A stretch of DNA of 64,000 nucleotides from Clostridia bacterium (GTDB lineage: Bacteria > Bacillota > Clostridia > TANB77 > CAG-508), in assembly GCA_900759015.1 (NCBI GenBank), contig CAAEUE010000014.1:32943-96942 (forward strand). Direction: 5' to 3'. The stretch's first letter is position 1. Each line of letters starts with the position of its first letter. This document shows positions 17,515-26,866 of the stretch, one piece after another. The notes beneath the pieces were generated by a model that searched no databases, was not told the origin of the DNA, and worked only from the letters and a program-made list of their open reading frames with translations. Position numbers and translations under genes: made by a program.

Positions 17515-19479
17515 ATGAAAAAGAAATTAGCAGTAATAATAGCTATATTGTTAGTAATGGCTATTGTTATTGGAATTACAGTATCAAATCTAAGATTTAG
17601 AGGAGATTTAACAGAAATTAGTTCGGAAAAACAATTACAAAAAATAGTCGATGGATATAGTTCATCAGGAGGATCAAGCGTGGCTGCAGCATTTATATGT
17701 CCATTAATTGCTTTACCTAGTCGTAGTTTCTCTGGTGGAATTATAGAAGATACAAGTTCGACACGATCTTCTAGAGGAGGTATTGTTCCAAATGAAATAA
17801 CAAGTAGTGCAAATGACACAAAATCTTTTGATTCCATACTTCCAAGTACAAATACAGGAACAACTACTTCAGACTATTCAACAACAAATATACAAGTAGA
17901 AAATGTGGATGAGGCAGATATTGTAAAAACAGATGGTGAATATGTATATTCAATTTCAGACGATACAGTATATATAACATATGCAAAAAATCCAACTGAG
18001 ATGAATGTGGTAGCAAAGATAGAAGAACCATTAAGTAATATATATCCAGAAGATTTAATATTACAAAATAATAAATTAGTAGTTATTTCTGGAAATAATA
18101 CGAAAACAATTGTTAAGGTTTATGATTTAGCAGATATAGAAAATCCAGACCAAATAAAAGAATTTGAAATAAATAAGGAATATTATACATCAAGGTATAT
18201 AAATGGTAATTTATATGTAATTTCATCTGGAAGAGTATTAAGCGAAGGAAATTTAGAATATGTAGAAGATGGTGCTACTGTAAATCCAGATAAACCAAAT
18301 GCATATAAAATAAATGACTTATATACAAGGATGCAAACAGTTATAGCATCATATAATTTAAATACACCAGAAAATAAAATTAAAGTTCAATCATATTTAA
18401 TGGATGTAGAGAATGCATATATATCAGAAAAAAATATGTATTTAATTGATAATGGATATAGTGGAAGCAGAGATGTAGAATTTAGCGATATATTTGGACT
18501 AAAAGGACTTTTAGGAATTGGAGATGCAATAGAAGAGAGTGACAGCACTTATGGTTCAAACATATATAAATTTAATTTTAAAGAAGATGGAAGTGTGGAA
18601 TATCAAACTAAAACTCAAGTAGAAGGAACAACAATAGACCAATTTTCTTTAGATGAAAAAGATGATAATTTAAGAATTGCATTATATACAACAAAAGGAT
18701 CAAGAGTTGTAGTCCTAGACAATAATTTAAAACAATTAGGAGAAACTGCATATCTTGCTAAAGGAGAAAAAATGTATTCAGCAAGATTTGTAGGGGATAG
18801 AGCATATCTTGTAACATATAAAAATGTAGATCCATTATATTCTATAGATTTAAGTAACCCAGCAAATCCAAAAGCTTTAGGAGCTTTAAAGATTCCAGGA
18901 TATAGTACATATTTACAGCCATATGATGAAAATCATATTATTGGTTTTGGTTTCCAAACAGAAGAAAATGTTAGAAGAAATTCTTTAGGAAGAGTTACTT
19001 CAACTTCTTCAAAAGTTACTGGAATGAAAATGGCATTATTTGATGTTACTGATATAAGTAATCCAAAAATGATATCAGAGGAAGTAATAGGGGATTCTAG
19101 AACAAATTCTACTGTTTTAGAAAATCATAAAGCGCTATTATTAGATAAAGAAAGAAATCTATTAGCAATTCCTATAAAAAATTATACGACAGATTTAAGT
19201 ATTACAGAAGATGATGATATATCTTCTGCTACAAAGTCATACACAAGTTACTTAAAGAGTAGAACATATAACAAAGTTGGATATGCAGTATATAGTTTAG
19301 ATATAGCAAATGGATTTAATTTAAGAGGAATAATAACACATGATGTTAATTCTAATGCCTACACTTCAGATATTAGAGGCTTATACATAGATGATACATT
19401 ATATACTGTTTCAAATAAGGAAATTAAAGCAAATAATATAGATACATTAGCAGAAATTAAAGAAGTTTTATTTGATTAA
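17515..19479 (+). CDS. Secreted or membrane-anchored C-terminal beta-propeller protein
   Basis: 654 residues. A signal anchor occupies about 5-25, followed by a Ser/Thr/Gly-rich linker to about 110. From there the family hallmark NVDEADIVKTDGEYVYSI introduces a long beta-propeller domain with repeated blade-like strands (DNNLKQLGE, DITDISNPKM-type segments). This matches the Beta_propel family (COG4880-like), extracytoplasmic proteins of unknown role in Firmicutes and archaea. Two downstream small membrane genes (12 and 22 bases apart) probably share its transcript. Function unknown; the outer location is well supported. Confidence 0.82.
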   Translation: MKKKLAVIIAILLVMAIVIGITVSNLRFRGDLTEISSEKQLQKIVDGYSSSGGSSVAAAFICPLIALPSRSFSGGIIEDTSSTRSSRGGIVPNEITSSANDTKSFDSILPSTNTGTTTSDYSTTNIQVENVDEADIVKTDGEYVYSISDDTVYITYAKNPTEMNVVAKIEEPLSNIYPEDLILQNNKLVVISGNNTKTIVKVYDLADIENPDQIKEFEINKEYYTSRYINGNLYVISSGRVLSEGNLEYVEDGATVNPDKPNAYKINDLYTRMQTVIASYNLNTPENKIKVQSYLMDVENAYISEKNMYLIDNGYSGSRDVEFSDIFGLKGLLGIGDAIEESDSTYGSNIYKFNFKEDGSVEYQTKTQVEGTTIDQFSLDEKDDNLRIALYTTKGSRVVVLDNNLKQLGETAYLAKGEKMYSARFVGDRAYLVTYKNVDPLYSIDLSNPANPKALGALKIPGYSTYLQPYDENHIIGFGFQTEENVRRNSLGRVTSTSSKVTGMKMALFDVTDISNPKMISEEVIGDSRTNSTVLENHKALLLDKERNLLAIPIKNYTTDLSITEDDDISSATKSYTSYLKSRTYNKVGYAVYSLDIANGFNLRGIITHDVNSNAYTSDIRGLYIDDTLYTVSNKEIKANNIDTLAEIKEVLFD

Positions 19480-19490
19480 GGGGGATAAAT

Positions 19491-19754
19491 ATGGGAAAAA
19501 TTTATAAAAAAGAAGTTAGCAATTATTCAGGAATGCCAGCAGCATCATTGACATTAGGAATTATATCAATACTTACAATTATATTTTGGTATATGTCGTT
19601 AATTACAGGAATTTTGGCAATAGTTTTTGGTGTTAAATCTATACATAGAATTAATAGTAAATTAGGAAAAGCAGGAATGGTATTAGGAATTATAGGTGTT
19701 TCTCTCTGTTGTTTTATATACTTATGGTTTATATTTGCTATTTTAATGCAATAA
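19491..19754 (+). CDS. DUF4190-type small membrane protein
   Basis: 87 residues with two long hydrophobic helices (about 17-43 and 58-85) joined by a basic loop containing HRINSKLGKAGMVLGI, the usual DUF4190 signature of GxxxG helices around a conserved gly-lys-ala-gly-hydrophobic linker. It lies 12 bases after the beta-propeller gene with GGGGGAT as ribosome site. Function unknown. Members often sit beside secreted protein genes, as here. Confidence 0.75.
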   Translation: MGKIYKKEVSNYSGMPAASLTLGIISILTIIFWYMSLITGILAIVFGVKSIHRINSKLGKAGMVLGIIGVSLCCFIYLWFIFAILMQ

Positions 19755-19776
19755 ATGATGAATAAAGGAGTAAAAA

Positions 19777-20277
19777 ATGAATGTATATGATATTCAAGAT
19801 TTACAAAATGTAGAGACTTTATCAGCATATGTAGATCTACAAGCGATTTTTCAGCTAATAATACTTATATTAATAGTAATTATTTCCATATGTACTATAA
19901 TGTATATTCAGAAAAATATAAAATTAAACAAAAATACAAATAAAGTTATAAGATATGGAACAAAAAAATTTTTTGTTTTGGGAATAATTAATTTAATAGT
20001 TCTTTGTTTCTTAAAATATGTTGATCGACCTTCTTCTTATATAGGATTGGACATAGAAAAAGCTTCAATACAATACAATATTTTTATAATAATTCTATTT
20101 ATTATATATATACTTTTATTAACGCCTCAAGTATACACAATTATACAATTAAGAAAAAATATAAAAAAAGAAGGTACAAATAAAATTGAAAAAATAAATG
20201 GTAAAAGCACAATTTTATTGGTAATAGGAACAATAATAGTATATGCTGGTTCAATTTTTATGATTATTTTAAGATAA
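19777..20277 (+). CDS. Four-helix membrane protein of unknown function
   Basis: 166 residues with four predicted membrane helices (about 24-45, 67-85, 98-122 and 143-165) separated by basic loops. No family recognised and no catalytic motif seen. The start has AAAGGAG upstream. It closes the beta-propeller gene cluster, and the ileS promoter follows about 40 bases after its stop. Confidence 0.65.
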   Translation: MNVYDIQDLQNVETLSAYVDLQAIFQLIILILIVIISICTIMYIQKNIKLNKNTNKVIRYGTKKFFVLGIINLIVLCFLKYVDRPSSYIGLDIEKASIQYNIFIIILFIIYILLLTPQVYTIIQLRKNIKKEGTNKIEKINGKSTILLVIGTIIVYAGSIFMIILR

Positions 20278-20316
20278 GGATATGAAATTTGCATAGAAAT
20301 TAATATAGCAAAATAC

Positions 20317-20344
20317 TTGCAAAATAAAAATATCATGATATAAT
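20317..20344 (+). promoter_or_regulatory. ileS T-box promoter
   Basis: TTGCAA (20317-20322), 16 bases, then TATAAT (20339-20344), about 20-30 bases before the first stem of the T-box leader. Confidence 0.75.
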
Positions 20345-20369
20345 AGATGCACATAAAAAAAGACAAAAT

Positions 20370-20600
20370 AAGGACAACACAGTTATAAATTAGTCTTTAA
20401 GAGAGCTAGATGTATGCTGAAATTCTAGTAAGATAAAATATAATTGTTATCACCTTATATGTTGCGAAACTGAACTAATAGTAAGTTTTGACGTATATTC
20501 TGCGTTAAAGAAATTAGAGAGAATAACGTAAGTTATTAAATTAGGTGGTACCGCGGAATTATGCCCTTTTCGTCCTAAACAGGATGAAAAGGGCTTTTTG
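20370..20600 (+). ncRNA. T-box riboswitch controlling ileS
   Basis: The hallmark T-box AGGTGGTACCGCGG sits at 20543-20556. A terminator follows at 20563-20599, with 14-base arms beginning GCCCTTTTC and ending GAAAAGGGC plus a T-run. Stem I is AT-rich and begins near 20374. An ATC triplet at 20449-20451 fits the isoleucine specifier for the downstream gene, though the exact specifier loop was judged only by eye. Uncharged tRNA-Ile should stabilise the antiterminator and switch on ileS. Confidence 0.92.
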
Positions 20601-20668
20601 ATTGTTGATTTTACAATACTTTAGTAAAGTGAAATCCCTAATAAAAAATAAAAGAAGGAGGAATTACA

Positions 20669-23600
20669 GTGTACAAAAAAGTAGAACTTAAAGACGGTTT
20701 TGTAGGCATGGAAAATGATGTAGCAAAACTATGGAAAGAAAAAGACATTGTTAAGAAAAACTTTGCAATGAACGAAGGAAAAAGATACTTCACATTTTAT
20801 GATGGACCTCCAACAGCAAATGGAAGACCACATGTTGGACATATCGAAACAAGGGTAATGAAAGACATTATACCAAGATACAAAGTAATGAAAGGTTACA
20901 AAGTATTAAGAAAAGCTGGTTGGGATACACATGGACTTCCAGTTGAACTAGAAATAGAAAAAGAATTAGGAATTTCAGGAAAACAACAAATAGAAGAATA
21001 TGGTGTAGAAAAATTCGTAAAGAAATGTAAAGAAAGTGTTTTCACATATGTTCATCTATGGGAAGAAATGACAAACAAAGTAGGATTCTGGGTAGATATG
21101 GAAAAACCATATGTAACATATCATAATGAATATATAGAATCTGTATGGTGGGCACTTAAAGAAATGTGGAAAAAGGGATTACTATATGAAGGTCATAAAG
21201 TAATGCCATATTGCCCAAGATGTGGAACAGCACTTTCATCACATGAAGTTGCTCAAGGGTATAAAGATGTAAAAGATTTAACTTGTATAGCTAAATTTAA
21301 AGTAAAAGGTGAAGAAAATAAATATATTTTAGCTTGGACAACAACACCTTGGACATTACCATCAAACTTAGCATTATGTGTTAATAAAGCATACACATAT
21401 GCAGATGTAAAAGTAAATGTTGGAACTGAGGAAGAACCAAAATATGAAGTATATGTTTTAGCTAAAGATTTGGTAGAAACAGTATTAAAAGACAAAGAAT
21501 ATGAAGTCTTAAAAGAATATAAAGGAACAGAATTATTAGGAACAAAATATGAACAACTAATGCCATTTGCAAAAGTAGATGGAAAAGCATTCGAAGTAAT
21601 CCATGGGGACTATGTAACATTAACAGATGGTACAGGAATAGTACACATTGCACCAGCATATGGTGAAGATGATAGTTTAGTTGCAAAACAAAATGGAATA
21701 ACTTTTGTAAATTTAGTAGATAAAGAAGGAAAATTTGTTCCAGAAGTAGAACCTTGGGCAGGCAAATTCGTAAGAGATTGTAATGAAGGTATCTGTAAAT
21801 GGTTAGAAGAAGAAAATAAATTGTTCAGTAAAGAAAAACATCTACACTCTTATCCACATTGCTGGAGATGTGACACACCACTTTTATATTATCCAAAAGA
21901 AAGTTGGTTTGTTGCAATGAGCAAACTAAGAGACAATTTATTAAAAAATAATGACACAATAAATTGGATGCCAGAAACAATTAAAACAGGAAGATTTGGA
22001 AAATTCTTAGAGAATGTTATAGATTGGGGAATCTCAAGAGATAGATATTGGGGAACTCCACTTCCAATTTGGACTTGTGAATGTGGTCACCAAGAATGTA
22101 TTGGAAGTATAGCAGAATTAAAAGAAAAAGGAATAAATGTACCAGACGATATAGAACTTCATAAACCATATATTGATGATGTACATCTAAAATGTCCACA
22201 TTGTGGTAAAGAAATGACAAGAGCAAAAGAAGTTATAGATTGTTGGTTCGATTCTGGTTCAATGCCTTTTGCACAATGGCATTATCCATTCGAAAACAAA
22301 GAAATATTCGAAGCAAACTTCCCAGCTCAGTTTATTTCAGAAGCTATAGACCAAACAAGAGGATGGTTCTATACACTACTTGCAGTTTCTACATGTTTAT
22401 TTGATAGATCATCATATGAAAACTGTATAGTATTAGGACATGTTCTAGATGACAAAGGACAAAAAATGTCTAAATCTAAAAAGAATGGTGTAGATCCATT
22501 TGAATTACTAGATACAGTTGGAGCAGATGCTACTAGATGGCATTTCTATACATGTAGCGCACCATGGATTCCAACAAGATTATCTGTAAAAAGTGTACAA
22601 GAAACACAAAGAAAATTCTTAAGTACATTATGGAATGTATATTCATTCTATGTTCTATATGCAGAAATAGATGGGTTTAATCCATTAAACTACAAAGATT
22701 TTAAAGTAACAAATGTAATGGATAAATGGATACTTTCTAAAATGTATACATTAATAAAAGAAGTAGATGCAAAATTAGATAAATATGACATAACAGGAGC
22801 TGCTTTATTAATAGAAGACTTTACAGATGAACTTTCTAATTGGTATGTTCGTAGAAACAGAGAAAGATTCTGGGCAAGTGGAATGGAAGATGACAAAGTT
22901 GGAGCATATGTAACTTTATATACAGTATTAGTTAATTTAGTAAAAGTTGCAGCACCTTTTGTACCATTTATAACAGACGAAATTTACCAAAATTTAGTTG
23001 TTAATTTAAATAAAGAAGCACCAGAAAGTGTACATCTATGCTTATGGCCAGAAGTAAATGAAGCTGAAATAGATAAAGATTTAGAAAAAGAAATGGATTT
23101 AGCATACAAGATTGTTAAATTAGGTAGAAGTGCAAGAAATGCAGCTAATATCAAAAATAGACAACCACTTTCAGAAATGCTAATTTCTGTAGGAACACTT
23201 CCAGAATATTATGGAGACATCGTAAAAGATGAACTAAATGTAAAAGAAGTAGTTCTAGGTGCAGATATGTCTAAATACGTTGACTTCGAAATAAAACCAA
23301 ATCTACCAGTTTTAGGAAAAGAATATGGAAAATTAATACCAAAAATTAGAGAAGCAATCTCTAAACTAAATCAAATGGATTTAGCAAATAAAGTAAAAAA
23401 CGGTGGAGTAGAATATATCGAAGTAGAAGACGAACAAATACCATTAGACGAATCTAATTTATTAGTAACAATGCAAGGTAAAGAAGGATATGCCTTTGCA
23501 GGTGAAGGTGAACTTGGAGTTGTATTAGAAACAACAATAACACTAGAACTAAAAGAAGAAGGATATTTAAGAGAAATTTTATCTAAAGTACAAAACATGA

Positions 23601-23809
23601 GAAAAGATAGAGACTTCGAAGTATTAGATAGAATAAATTTATACTTTGCCAATAATGATACATTAAAAGAAGTTATAGAAAAATATAAAGAACAAATAAT
23701 GAAAGACACTTTAGCAGACAATATCTTCTACAATGAAAAAAGAGACAACTATGTAGAAACAAAAATAAACGATGAAAAAATAGATATAGATGTTGAAGTA
23801 GTAAAATAA
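20669..23809 (+). CDS. ileS: Isoleucyl-tRNA synthetase
   Basis: 1046 residues from a GTG start with AGGAGG upstream. It has the class I signature PTANGRPHVGH (HIGH-equivalent) near residue 50, KMSKS at 599-603, the long CP1 editing insertion, CPRCG and CPHCG zinc-type pairs, and a C-terminal anticodon-binding region. The length and sequence fit the long IleRS type found in many Clostridia and eukaryotes rather than the 920-residue classical bacterial form; this type has been linked to mupirocin tolerance in other bacteria, which is an inference here. It is expressed from the T-box leader. Confidence 0.96.
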   Translation: MYKKVELKDGFVGMENDVAKLWKEKDIVKKNFAMNEGKRYFTFYDGPPTANGRPHVGHIETRVMKDIIPRYKVMKGYKVLRKAGWDTHGLPVELEIEKELGISGKQQIEEYGVEKFVKKCKESVFTYVHLWEEMTNKVGFWVDMEKPYVTYHNEYIESVWWALKEMWKKGLLYEGHKVMPYCPRCGTALSSHEVAQGYKDVKDLTCIAKFKVKGEENKYILAWTTTPWTLPSNLALCVNKAYTYADVKVNVGTEEEPKYEVYVLAKDLVETVLKDKEYEVLKEYKGTELLGTKYEQLMPFAKVDGKAFEVIHGDYVTLTDGTGIVHIAPAYGEDDSLVAKQNGITFVNLVDKEGKFVPEVEPWAGKFVRDCNEGICKWLEEENKLFSKEKHLHSYPHCWRCDTPLLYYPKESWFVAMSKLRDNLLKNNDTINWMPETIKTGRFGKFLENVIDWGISRDRYWGTPLPIWTCECGHQECIGSIAELKEKGINVPDDIELHKPYIDDVHLKCPHCGKEMTRAKEVIDCWFDSGSMPFAQWHYPFENKEIFEANFPAQFISEAIDQTRGWFYTLLAVSTCLFDRSSYENCIVLGHVLDDKGQKMSKSKKNGVDPFELLDTVGADATRWHFYTCSAPWIPTRLSVKSVQETQRKFLSTLWNVYSFYVLYAEIDGFNPLNYKDFKVTNVMDKWILSKMYTLIKEVDAKLDKYDITGAALLIEDFTDELSNWYVRRNRERFWASGMEDDKVGAYVTLYTVLVNLVKVAAPFVPFITDEIYQNLVVNLNKEAPESVHLCLWPEVNEAEIDKDLEKEMDLAYKIVKLGRSARNAANIKNRQPLSEMLISVGTLPEYYGDIVKDELNVKEVVLGADMSKYVDFEIKPNLPVLGKEYGKLIPKIREAISKLNQMDLANKVKNGGVEYIEVEDEQIPLDESNLLVTMQGKEGYAFAGEGELGVVLETTITLELKEEGYLREILSKVQNMRKDRDFEVLDRINLYFANNDTLKEVIEKYKEQIMKDTLADNIFYNEKRDNYVETKINDEKIDIDVEVVK

Positions 23810-23819
23810 AAATAAAAAA

Positions 23820-23905
23820 GAAATTTGGGGACGGTCCTCGCAGGGATTTGGGGACGTTCCTTAAATCCCTTTTTTGGACTTTAGGGACGGAGCTTAAAGT
23901 TCACT
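23820..23905. repeat. REP-like repeat cluster carrying both arm types
   Basis: Unit one, 23842-23870, has arms AGGGATTT/AAATCCCT around GGGGACGTTCC. Unit two, 23876-23902, has arms GGACTTTA/TTAAAGTTC around GGGACGGAGC. A partial unit, GGGGACGGTCC, precedes them at 23827-23837. Two arm types side by side show they belong to one family. Confidence 0.8.
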
Positions 23906-23976
23906 GGGTAGACATAAATAAAAAAGTAAGAGAAAAGTCTTAAAAACTTTATTAAAAAATCATAATAGAAATATAT

Positions 23977-24024
23977 AAAGAAGTAGAAAATTAAGAAGAT
24001 ACTTAAAATTTCTACTTCTTTATT
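23977..24024. terminator. Hairpin between convergent ileS and tspO-like gene
   Basis: AAAGAAGTAGAAAATT and its near complement AATTTCTACTTCTTT form a long stem with T or A tracts on either side, so it can act in both directions. Confidence 0.75.
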
Positions 24025-24075
24025 AAGTTTGTTGAAACTAAAAATATAATAAAAAAATTTTTAGTAGTTAAAAAA

Positions 24076-24534
24076 TTATCGATTAAGTAAATAAACTCCG
24101 AAATTTAAATATGTTGCAAATAATGTCCATAATAAGTATGGAACCTGTAACCATGCAGCAGTTTTATGCTTTTCATAAAATCTAGCTATCATAATAATAA
24201 TTAAAATTGCAAGAATTATAATCCAGATAAAAGCAAATAATCTCCATTTTAATAAGAAGAAAGCAATAGGCCAAAGAGCATTAAAAAACAATTGTAAATA
24301 GTATATAGAATTTATTTTTGAATCTACCAATGAATTACTTGCTAATATTCCGTATGAAATCCCCATTAAGATATAAAGAATTGTCCATACAATAGGAAAA
24401 GTCATACTAGGTGGTGATAAAAAAGGTTTTTCTAAAGAATTATAATCAATACTACCAGAAATAAGGAAACCAACAATACCACCAACAAGAACCGGAATAA
24501 GAATAGCCTTAAAATAAATTTTAAATTTTGACAT
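24076..24534 (-). CDS. TspO/MBR-family membrane protein
   Basis: 152 residues and five membrane helices, the family fold. It carries the conserved KPFLSPPSMTFPIVWTILY region (WxPP.W type) near residues 36-54 and the aromatic NALWPIAFF segment. TspO proteins bind porphyrins and act in tetrapyrrole or stress signalling. The start lies before an AAACCTCC complement, giving GGAGG as ribosome site. It converges on ileS and stands alone. Confidence 0.9.
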   Translation of the reverse strand: MSKFKIYFKAILIPVLVGGIVGFLISGSIDYNSLEKPFLSPPSMTFPIVWTILYILMGISYGILASNSLVDSKINSIYYLQLFFNALWPIAFFLLKWRLFAFIWIIILAILIIIMIARFYEKHKTAAWLQVPYLLWTLFATYLNFGVYLLNR

Positions 24535-24608
24535 TTCTCAAAACCTCCATATTAATAGTTTATTAAAAAGTAGGTAAAATATACTAAAATGTCAAAATAA
24601 TAATTAAA

Positions 24609-25232
24609 TTAATATAATTGACTTAAATTTAGTAGGGAATCTTTATTAAATTCAAGTTTTATAACACTAGGGGAATCAATATTTAAAACTTTATTTTGAT
24701 AAACCAATTCGAAGTTTTCATTTAGAGAACACCAATTCATTAATAAAAATTTGATTGCAGCACCATGACTTACAATTGCTATTCTAGAACCTTCATTTGA
24801 ATTTAATAGGGTATTAATAAAACTTGTCATTCGATTATTAACTTCAAATCTATTCTCGCCATCTTCGTTTTTAAGTTTTTCATCTAACAACTGTTCTGTA
24901 GTAAAAGGGTGAGTAAATTTATCTTTAAGTTTAGATAGAGAATCCAAATTCCCTAATTTTCTTTCGTTTAAATCCATACTAATTTGTATTTCTAAATTAT
25001 TACGTTCAGCTATGTATTTAGCAGTAGCTAACGCACGTACATAATCACTACACCATACTGAGTCCAGATTGGATAGTTCTGCTATATTACTCAGTTCTTC
25101 TGCCTTTTTTTCGCCTGAAACTGATAAAATTATTTTCTCATTAGCAATTTGATTATTTTCAGAGCTATTTAATAAACTTTTAATCTTTAGTTGTTCAGAA
25201 TGTCTAATTAAAAAGATTGTTGTTTTACTCAT
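24609..25232 (-). CDS. Histidine phosphatase (phosphoglycerate-mutase-like) family protein
   Basis: 207 residues from ATG 25232, preceded by GGTGAT; an in-frame ATG at 25277 adds 15 residues before the catalytic motif and lacks a ribosome site. The branch-1 phosphatase motif IFLIRHSEQ lies at the N-terminus (the common RHGE has become RHSE), and the second catalytic His is in IVSHGAAIKF. It is probably a small-molecule or phosphoprotein phosphatase with unknown substrate. It lies beside a broken nucleotide kinase gene. Confidence 0.82.
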   Translation of the reverse strand: MSKTTIFLIRHSEQLKIKSLLNSSENNQIANEKIILSVSGEKKAEELSNIAELSNLDSVWCSDYVRALATAKYIAERNNLEIQISMDLNERKLGNLDSLSKLKDKFTHPFTTEQLLDEKLKNEDGENRFEVNNRMTSFINTLLNSNEGSRIAIVSHGAAIKFLLMNWCSLNENFELVYQNKVLNIDSPSVIKLEFNKDSLLNLSQLY

Positions 25233-25344
25233 ATTAATCACCAAAAATATTGTATCAAAAATAGATATAAAAATCATATAAATTTATTGTAAAAAAATGC
25301 TATTTTTATATAATATTCTTAGTTTGTAATAGAAGGAATAAAAA

Positions 25345-25545
25345 ATAGCAAATTCAAAATTAATACAAAAGACACAGTAAAACAACGATTACGGATTATT
25401 TAAGATATACTATTCCGTATACAAATTTATATAGATTATGTGGAACTGCAGATAGCACGCCTACAGGCAAGAAAAAAGCAGAAACAATGTATAGGGATTT
25501 AGTAGAGTATTAAAAAAATGGGTAATCAAAATATAAATTTATATG
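25345..25545 (+). pseudogene. Truncated duplicate of the 26183 nucleotide kinase
   Basis: It matches the start of the intact kinase gene over about 200 bases. The start codon has become ATA, about 14 bases covering the P-loop are deleted (causing a frameshift), and a later base change makes TAT TAA where the intact gene has TAT TTA. Similarity stops near 25545. The homology extends upstream into the promoter region (25281 onwards versus 26118 onwards), so the duplicated unit included the promoter. Confidence 0.88.
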
Positions 25546-25629
25546 GAAAATTGTCATAATACGTAGTATAATTATAAAAGATTGTAAAATGCAATTAGCC
25601 ACGTTTTATAGCTATAAGAGGAAAAAAGA

Positions 25630-25992
25630 ATGAGAAAAACGGAAGTAACCAATCTAATGTTACTCTCTTTAGACCTAAAGAGAGTAGATGAGTTTAAAGT
25701 TGCAGAAGAGGCAGAAAACTTGAAGAATGCGATAACTATTCAAGGAATAGAAAACACAATAGTTTACTTCTGCAGAAATTCCGAAGTGTCAGAATGCCTT
25801 GTTTCTGAACTTACAATGCTTGAAGTCTGTAGCATAATTATTCTATCTATAATGGGATATGATTATGCTGGGTTATTAAAAATATTTGATATGCCAATTG
25901 ACTTTAAGAAAGAATTGTCTAAACAGGGAAAGACTCAAATTCAAAGATGTAAAACTGTGAAACAGTTCATTGAAGAATATATTAAAAAGTAA
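25630..25992 (+). CDS. Orphan protein of unknown function
   Basis: 120 residues, mostly helical by appearance, with one hydrophobic stretch (VCSIIILSIMGYDYAGLL) that may be buried rather than transmembrane. No family recognised. It is a single-gene unit with TATAAT about 80 bases upstream, AAGAGG as ribosome site, and a compact terminator at 26024-26047. It lies exactly between the broken and the intact copies of a duplicated kinase gene. Codons ACG, ACC and CTC are commoner than in its neighbours. Probably an acquired cassette. Confidence 0.62.
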   Translation: MRKTEVTNLMLLSLDLKRVDEFKVAEEAENLKNAITIQGIENTIVYFCRNSEVSECLVSELTMLEVCSIIILSIMGYDYAGLLKIFDMPIDFKKELSKQGKTQIQRCKTVKQFIEEYIKK

Positions 25993-26023
25993 AGTAACTG
26001 TTAACCACGTGGCCGAAAAATAT

Positions 26024-26047
26024 ACCAGCTTTATTGCTGGTTTTTTT
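26024..26047 (+). terminator. Terminator of the 25630 orphan gene
   Basis: ACCAGC, loop TTTATT, GCTGGT, then six Ts. Confidence 0.85.
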
Positions 26048-26182
26048 CGTTATATTCAACCAAAATTAGACTATTAAAAATTTATAAATATTGATTAATA
26101 AGTCTATAAAATTTATTAAATTTATTGTAAAAAAAATAACGTTTTTATATAATAAACGAAGATAAATAAGGAGGAATAAAAA

Positions 26183-26758
26183 ATGGCAAATTCAAAATTA
26201 ATAGTAGTAGAAGGGCCACAAGGTGCAGGAAAAACAACAATTACAGATTATTTAAGATATACAATTCCATATACAAATTTGTATAGATTATGTGGGACTG
26301 CAGATAGTTCGCCAGCAGGCAAGAAAAAAGCAGAAACAATGTATAGGGATTTAGTGGAATATTTAAAAAAATTAGGAAATCAAAGTATAAATTTAGTATT
26401 TGATAGAACATTTTTTACAGAAGAAAATTATTGTAGATTAAAATATAAAGAGTACTCATTTACAGATGTTTATGAAGAATTACTAGCTGATTTTGCTAAA
26501 TTAGACTTTGAAATTTACTATGTTACACTATATTTAGAAGATGAAAGTTTATATGCTCAAAGACTAAAAAGGGAGAATAAAGCAGTGCCCAAATACGCTA
26601 AATTTGAAGCAGAGAAAAGCATAAACCAACAAAAAGTATATTTAGAAATGTCTGATGAAATAGAAAAGAAATATCCTAATATACACTGTTTAAAAATAGA
26701 AAATAGTAAGGATTTAGAATTAACCAAGAAAGAATTAAAAGAAAAAATAGGCTTTTAA
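26183..26758 (+). CDS. P-loop nucleoside/nucleotide kinase
   Basis: 191 residues. The P-loop GPQGAGKT is at 11-18, DRTFFTEENY resembles the DR(Y/F) substrate-site motif of thymidylate and deoxynucleoside kinases, and a basic LID-like RLKREN follows. It probably phosphorylates a nucleotide or nucleoside; the exact substrate is uncertain because the protein is shorter and more diverged than housekeeping Tmk. The ribosome site AAGGAGG precedes the ATG. A broken duplicate lies 0.8 kb upstream. Confidence 0.75.
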   Translation: MANSKLIVVEGPQGAGKTTITDYLRYTIPYTNLYRLCGTADSSPAGKKKAETMYRDLVEYLKKLGNQSINLVFDRTFFTEENYCRLKYKEYSFTDVYEELLADFAKLDFEIYYVTLYLEDESLYAQRLKRENKAVPKYAKFEAEKSINQQKVYLEMSDEIEKKYPNIHCLKIENSKDLELTKKELKEKIGF

Positions 26759-26866
26759 ACCTTGAGTATACATAAAAAATATAGTATAATAAATTTGGAA
26801 TTTTGTTGAATTTTCTATTATACAGAAAACTCAATTTACAATATATATAGATAGGAGATTTTTAAA

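Noticed and set aside
26759..26866. preQ1 riboswitch upstream of queA
   Set aside because: Looked for the short pseudoknot with a C-rich loop and A-rich tail; the sequence is AT-rich with no matching pattern.
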